Below, piece after piece: positions 60,165-64,000 of a DNA stretch of 64,000 bases (position 1 is the stretch's first letter; every line of letters starts with the position of its first letter). Origin of the DNA: an uncultured Clostridium sp. (GTDB lineage Bacteria; Bacillota; Clostridia; TANB77; CAG-508). A program made the position numbers and the translations under genes. Under the pieces are notes generated by a model. That model worked only from the letters and a program-made list of their open reading frames with translations. It did no database searches and was not told the DNA's origin. Location of the stretch: positions 44,598 to 108,597 of the forward strand of contig CAOJKP010000001.1 in assembly GCA_948438085.1 (NCBI GenBank), read 5' to 3'.

Positions 60165-61241
60165 ATGGCAAAAAAGCAATATGTTATACCAGTATTTGTT
60201 CCGCATTTAGGATGTCCAAACAATTGTGTATTTTGTAATCAGAAAAGTATAAGTGGGGAAACTAAAATGATTACAAAAGAAAGTTTAGAAGAAACAATAA
60301 AATATTATTTAAGCAATTTTAAAGATGAAAATACATATAAAGAAGTTGCATTTTTTGGTGGTAGTTTTACAGGAATAGATATTAAAATTCAGGAAGAACT
60401 ATTGCAAACAGCTTATGAATATATTAAAACAAAGCAAATAGATGCAATACGTATTTCTACAAGACCAGATTATATAGATAAGCCTATATTAAAAAGATTA
60501 AAAAAATATGGTGTAAAAACTATAGAATTAGGTGTACAGTCTGCCAATGATTACATACTTGCTAGAGCTGGAAGAGGACATAAATTTGAAGATGTTAAAA
60601 AAGCATCTAAGCTTATAAGAAGATATGGATTTAATTTAGGGCATCAAATGATGGTAGGATTACCTGAAAGCACAAAGCTAGATGAAATAAATACAGCTAA
60701 AGAATTAATAAAATTAAAACCAAAGATGATGAGAATATATCCAGTTTTAGTAATAAATAATACTCCATTAGAAAAAGAATATATAAAAGGAGAATATGAG
60801 CCATTAACAGTTAATCAAGCAGTAGAAAGATGTAAAGAATTAGTATATTTATTTAATAGAAAAAAAATAGAAATAATAAGAATAGGTTTACAAAATACAG
60901 ATACAATATGCAATCCATCAAGCCAAGAAAGCCAAGTTGTGGCAGGACCATTTCATCCAGCATTTGGACAACTTGTTGAAGGAGGAATATGGTATGATAG
61001 TATAGTAGATAAAATAAAAAAATTTAATACAAAAGTAAAAGAAGTAGAAATAAAGGTAAATTCATCAGATGTTAATAATGTAATAGGGCATAAAAAAGAA
61101 AATATAACAAAACTTAAAGAACTATATGAAGTAGATGTTGTTGTCTCAACAGATGATACAATAAAGCCAGGAAAATCTGAAGTAACTATTTTAAAAACAT
61201 ATGATGATATATTAGAAGAAAAACAAAAAATAATGAAATAA
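60165..61241 (+). CDS. Elp3-like radical SAM protein
   Basis: 358 residues from ATG 60165 behind AGGGAGAG. The [4Fe-4S] motif is CPNNCVFC near residue 18. It is followed by FFGGSFTGID, ISTRPDYID and ELGVQSANDYIL, all typical of the Elp3/oxygen-independent group of radical SAM enzymes. The acetyltransferase half of true Elp3 is missing. A tRNA modification role is possible but unproven. It lies 18 bases after rnc. Confidence 0.85.
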   Translation: MAKKQYVIPVFVPHLGCPNNCVFCNQKSISGETKMITKESLEETIKYYLSNFKDENTYKEVAFFGGSFTGIDIKIQEELLQTAYEYIKTKQIDAIRISTRPDYIDKPILKRLKKYGVKTIELGVQSANDYILARAGRGHKFEDVKKASKLIRRYGFNLGHQMMVGLPESTKLDEINTAKELIKLKPKMMRIYPVLVINNTPLEKEYIKGEYEPLTVNQAVERCKELVYLFNRKKIEIIRIGLQNTDTICNPSSQESQVVAGPFHPAFGQLVEGGIWYDSIVDKIKKFNTKVKEVEIKVNSSDVNNVIGHKKENITKLKELYEVDVVVSTDDTIKPGKSEVTILKTYDDILEEKQKIMK

Positions 61242-61256
61242 TTTTTATATAGTATA

Positions 61257-61297
61257 CTCTTGTAAAAAGTGGAAATACTTTTTACAAGAGGTTTTTT
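61257..61297 (+). terminator. Hairpin with T6 tail that also covers the yitT-type RBS
   Basis: CTCTTGTAAAAAGT pairs with ACTTTTTACAAGAG, then GTTTTTT and the ATG. The only ribosome site candidate, AAGAGG, is inside the 3' arm. The structure can therefore act both as terminator and as a lock on translation. Confidence 0.8.
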
Positions 61298-62167
61298 ATG
61301 GAGAAAATAAAAAATGAAATACAATCTAATAGTATATTAAAAAATATATCTAATTATATGCTAATAATAATAGGTGCATTTATAATGGCATTTGGCGTTT
61401 CACAATTTTTATTACCAAATCAACTATCATCAGGAGGTTTAACTGGTGTTGCAACAGTTACTTACTATTTATTTAAGCTACCAGTAGGAACAACAATAAT
61501 AGCTCTAAATATTCCATTATTTATAATGGCAATTTATAGAAAAGGAAAAGATTTTTTTATTAATGGATTAGTAGGGACCTTAAGTTTAAGTATATTTATT
61601 GATATATTAGAAAGATTTAATCCATTAACACAAGATAGATTATTAGCATGCATATATGGGGGAATAATAGTAGGGTTAGGTTCTGCTTTAGTTCTTAAAT
61701 CTAATGCATCTACTGGCGGAACAGATATGTTAGCATATATTATAAAAACATATAAGCCAATGTATAGAACAAGTAATTTAATTGTAATTCTAGATATCAT
61801 TATTGTACTTATAAATGTAATATTTTTTAAAGAAATAGAAGTTGGTTTATATTCAGCAATAACAATATATTTAATGGGAAAAATGATAGATATAATATTT
61901 GAAGGAATATATTTTACCAAAACAATGTTTATTGTTTCTAATAAATATGAAGAAATTGCGAAAATGGTTGGAGATAATGTGCAAAGAGGAACAACGGCAA
62001 TTTCAGCAAAAGGAATGTATACAAAAGAAGAAAGAACAATATTATGGTGTGTAGCATCAAGAAACGAAGCAATGAGAATAAAACAAATAAGTAAAAAAAT
62101 AGATCCACGTGCATTTATAGTAATATCAAATGCGAGAGAAGCTTATGGAATTGGATTTAAAAAATAG
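61298..62167 (+). CDS. YitT family membrane protein
   Basis: 289 residues from ATG 61298. About five to six membrane helices with the family stretches FLLPNQLSSGGLTGVA and GLGSALVLKSNASTGGTDMLAY are followed by a soluble DUF2179-type domain (RGTTAISAKGMYTKEERTIL, split here). Function is unknown; transport is suspected for the family. Expression depends on opening of the hairpin that covers the RBS. Confidence 0.88.
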   Translation: MEKIKNEIQSNSILKNISNYMLIIIGAFIMAFGVSQFLLPNQLSSGGLTGVATVTYYLFKLPVGTTIIALNIPLFIMAIYRKGKDFFINGLVGTLSLSIFIDILERFNPLTQDRLLACIYGGIIVGLGSALVLKSNASTGGTDMLAYIIKTYKPMYRTSNLIVILDIIIVLINVIFFKEIEVGLYSAITIYLMGKMIDIIFEGIYFTKTMFIVSNKYEEIAKMVGDNVQRGTTAISAKGMYTKEERTILWCVASRNEAMRIKQISKKIDPRAFIVISNAREAYGIGFKK

Positions 62168-62168
62168 A

Positions 62169-62251
62169 TGAACAAAAGGATAATTTTTGTTCATAAAAAA
62201 GAGGAATGAAAGAACTTTCTAGATTCTAGAATATTCTTTTATTCTTTTTTT
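62169..62251 (+). terminator. Two terminator hairpins after the YitT gene
   Basis: TGAACAAAA pairs with TTTTTGTTCA (62169-62193); then GAATGAAAGAA pairs with TTCTTTTATTC with one wobble, followed by T7 (62204-62251). Confidence 0.82.
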
Positions 62252-62260
62252 ATAAAAATG

Positions 62261-62289
62261 TTGAAATGGAAAAATAGTTAATATATAAT
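62261..62289 (+). promoter_or_regulatory. Promoter inside the GA cassette, copy 1
   Basis: TTGAAA, a 17-base spacer and TATAAT. Confidence 0.8.
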
Positions 62290-62313
62290 AAACAAAAAAA
62301 GGAGAAAATACAA

Positions 62314-62391
<78 letters not shown>

Positions 62392-62400
62392 GAGAGTGTA

Positions 62401-63132
62401 ATGGTGAACAAGAAAAATTATTCATTATTCACTGCGACCGCCGGGTCGCACTGTACTGGCATCACTTTAATCACCTTAATAATAGCAATAATCCTATTAC
62501 TAATACTCGCTGGTGTAACTCTACATTTCACACTAGGAGAAAATGGAATACTAAAAAATGCAGAAATAGCAGGAAATAAATATAAAGAAGAAGAACAAAA
62601 AGAAAAAAATGCATTAGATGAAATGTATTCGAAAATATTAGTAGCAGATGGTTCAAAAGTAACCTTAACAATGGAACAATTAGATGAATATATAGATAGA
62701 AGAATAGAAGAAAAAAGTGCTAATAAAGCGAATATAATAGCAACATCCTCGAAAACTTATGAAACAAATTCAACTAGTGATGGTACAAAGATAGACTTTG
62801 AAAATGCTACAGGAGATATAAAAAACAAATTTATATTAGAAAATGGCAATATAAAAATAGGAGCAGGAGTTAAAAGAGTACTTGTTACAGGATTTATAAA
62901 TGCAAAATCAAATGAAGTTAATAGAGGACTCCAAATGTTTATATTCAAGAATAATGATGAAATGATTAGTACTGATTTTACTAGAGCTTATATTATTAAT
63001 GCAATTTGTAATTTGTCTACTCAGTCAGTAATTATTAATGTTAAAGAAGGAGACTATGTAAAAGTGGTAGTAAACCCTTGGAATGGTGAAGGAACATTTT
63101 CAAATTGCAATTTAATGTTATATGAATTATAA
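62401..63132 (+). CDS. Pilin-like protein with type IV-type N-terminus and C1q/TNF-like beta C-terminus
   Basis: 243 residues from ATG 62401; only a weak AAGAGAG site precedes it. It has a prepilin-like cleavage region (TG before ITLITLIIAI), one hydrophobic helix (about 20-42), and GENGILKNAE, common in clostridial pilin-like proteins. A charged helix and a beta-rich C-terminal domain follow (GVKRVLVTGFIN, VIINVKEGDYVKVVVNPW). The usual Glu5 of type IV pilins is absent. The first 20 residues, over a GC-rich palindrome, look foreign; the true N-terminus may come from the upstream leader through a +1 shift. It is surface exposed by inference. Confidence 0.72.
   Translation: MVNKKNYSLFTATAGSHCTGITLITLIIAIILLLILAGVTLHFTLGENGILKNAEIAGNKYKEEEQKEKNALDEMYSKILVADGSKVTLTMEQLDEYIDRRIEEKSANKANIIATSSKTYETNSTSDGTKIDFENATGDIKNKFILENGNIKIGAGVKRVLVTGFINAKSNEVNRGLQMFIFKNNDEMISTDFTRAYIINAICNLSTQSVIINVKEGDYVKVVVNPWNGEGTFSNCNLMLYEL
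62432..62447. repeat. GC-rich palindrome in the pilin N-terminal region
   Basis: GCGACC GCCG GGTCGC is a perfect 6-bp stem with a 4-base loop, and is strikingly GC-rich for this genome. It contains the CGG of the leader frame. Confidence 0.7.
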
Positions 63133-63190
63133 ATACACATAAAATCTATAAAAATACATAAAATATAATATATTTATTTATGCATTGTAC

Positions 63191-63220
63191 TTGACAATTA
63201 TTTTGACAAAATTGTATAAT
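63191..63220 (+). promoter_or_regulatory. Promoter of the type III toxin-antitoxin locus
   Basis: TTGACA, an 18-base spacer and TATAAT, ending 13 bases before the first antitoxin repeat. Confidence 0.82.
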
Positions 63221-63226
63221 AAATAT

Positions 63227-63367
63227 AACAAGAAAATGTTCTCGCTTTATGGTGGTGCGAGTAATAAATTATCCATTTCGCTAAATGTTCTCGCTTTATA
63301 GTGGTGCGAGTAATAAATTATCTATTTTGAAAATATTTGGCCTTCTATATAACATATAGAGGGCTTT
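63227..63367 (+). ncRNA. Type III antitoxin RNA, two 49-nt repeats and terminator
   Basis: Two direct repeats (63234-63282 and 63283-63331) begin AAATGTTCTCGCTTTAT and contain a CTCGC/GCGAG stem and an A/T-rich tail suited to pseudoknot formation. An attenuating terminator follows (63340-63367, GCCTTCTATAT with ATATAGAGGGC and TTT), directly before the toxin gene. This promoter-repeats-terminator-toxin order is the known layout of ToxIN, CptIN and TenpIN systems. The repeat RNA would be cut by the toxin into units that bind and silence it. Two units of about 45-50 bases resemble the CptIN type. Confidence 0.87.
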
Positions 63368-63388
63368 AATAATGAAAGGATAAAATTT

Positions 63389-63855
63389 ATGTTTTTAGAA
63401 ACTGGTTATGTCTATCATATAAAAGAAGAATATTTTGAATTTGTAAGAGATGAGAAATTAATGAAAAATCATGAAAACGGAAATACAAGGCCTACATATT
63501 TTTGTATTAAAAATATAGATAGTAAAATTCTATGGTTTATTCCTATGAGTTCTAAAATAGAAAAATATAGAAAATTACAATATCAAAAAATACAAAAAAC
63601 AGGAGTTTGTGATACAATAGTAATTGGTAAATATAGAAGAAAAGATACAGTTTTTTTAATACAAAATATTTTTCCAATTACTGAGAAGTATATAGACCAT
63701 ATAGACACTATTAGAAATCAAGCAATTTCTGTTGTTGAAGGTACACAAAAAGAAATTGCAAATAAAGTAAACAAAATTTTTAAATTAAAATCAAAACGGA
63801 ATAAATTTGATATTTCCAGATGTAGACAAAATTGAAAAATTATTATTAAAAGAAT

Positions 63856-63872
<17 letters not shown>
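63389..63872 (+). CDS. Type III toxin (CptN/ToxN/AbiQ-like endoribonuclease), interrupted by one in-frame CGG
   Basis: ATG 63389 behind AAAGGA. The sequence TGYVYHIKEEYFEFV, HENGNTRPTYFCI, LWFIPMSSKIEKY and FLIQNIFPITEKYIDHI follows the CptIN toxin pattern. In the zero frame the end after KSKR is foreign and stops at 63835. Skipping the C of CGG 63797-63799 gives SKGINLIFPDVDKIEKLLL and a stop at 63870-63872, the expected family end, for about 160 residues. Such toxins are sequence-specific RNases that often defend against phages by abortive infection. The stop codon overlaps the -35 box of the second GA cassette. Confidence 0.88.
63797..63799 (+). other. In-frame CGG at a +1 frame switch (type III toxin)
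   Basis: TCA AAA CGG AAT; skipping C gives Ser-Lys-Gly-Ile-Asn-Leu-Ile-Phe-Pro, the expected family end. Confidence 0.88.

Positions 63873-64000
<128 letters not shown>

Noticed and set aside
62432..62447. GC-rich palindrome as part of a diversity-generating retroelement
   Set aside because: No reverse transcriptase or template repeat is present in the window.
63234..63331. 49-base direct repeats as a CRISPR remnant
   Set aside because: Two adjacent repeats without spacers, followed by a terminator and a ToxN-type gene, fit a type III antitoxin.

Overview
The window is about 64 kb of very AT-rich DNA with Gram-positive signals: strong AGGAGG-type ribosome binding sites, TTGACA/TATAAT promoters, U-tailed hairpin terminators, sortase-type anchors and dockerin/cohesin modules. 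It also has a MurE with the meso-diaminopimelate DNPR motif, a flavodiiron protein with a 45-residue rubredoxin, and small proteins next to large serine recombinases. Together these suggest an uncultured anaerobic clostridial Firmicute of the gut or rumen type. No tRNA or rRNA gene was seen.

Layout. 1-7.6 kb: 3' part of a giant M26 (IgA1-protease/ZmpB-like) zinc metalloprotease gene. 7.8-11.0 kb: a small accessory ORF and two tandem large serine recombinases. 11.6-19.2 kb: a 2513-residue secreted protein with NPCBM, transglutaminase-like, three F5/8C, eleven Ig-like and one dockerin domain. 19.4-20.7 kb: flavodiiron protein and rubredoxin. 21.1-23.2 kb: a second small ORF and a third serine recombinase. 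23.2-24.0 kb: Cu/Zn-type SOD and the 3' remnant of a PASTA-type penicillin-binding protein. 24.2-26.7 kb: Stealth phosphotransferase, GT2 and histidine phosphatase. 27-33.9 kb: a cell-surface island of three cohesin proteins (two with sortase signals), a sortase, a dockerin-bearing autolysin and a cadherin-like membrane protein. 34.1-38.9 kb: murE-mraY-ftsW-murG. 39-46.1 kb: an AAA-AAA-M41 fusion and a SNF2 helicase. 46.4-52.6 kb: trmFO and two large paralogous unknown proteins. 52.9-57.5 kb: rpsL-rpsG-fusA-tuf. 57.9-62.2 kb: plsX, acpP, rnc, an Elp3-like radical SAM protein and YitT. 62.3-64 kb: a pilin-like gene behind a (GA)n leader cassette, a type III toxin-antitoxin locus, and a second copy of the cassette at the window edge.

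The most striking signal runs through the whole window. Seven otherwise intact genes are split, and every split has the same form: one extra C that makes an in-frame CGG codon, with the correct frame resuming at the following GGN glycine codon. It occurs twice in trmFO, once each in ftsW, plsX, two serine recombinases and the type III toxin, and probably once at the extreme 3' end of the gene at 51113. A further candidate lies between the GA leader and the pilin. I scanned all cgg trinucleotides by eye. I found no in-frame CGG in any intact gene, whereas CGT and CGA are used as arginine. Either CGG is unassigned and read by a +1 shift (CGGN to Gly), or a systematic C-insertion artefact exists. 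The window alone cannot decide this.

How the genes may work together (inference): dockerins on the giant protease-like protein and on the autolysin could dock onto wall-anchored cohesins made next to a dedicated sortase, giving a cellulosome-like surface complex aimed at host glycans and proteins or at wall remodelling. Stealth/GT2 and pilin-like genes add more surface functions. Near-identical Ig-repeat DNA, the GA tract and nearby serine recombinases suggest surface variability.
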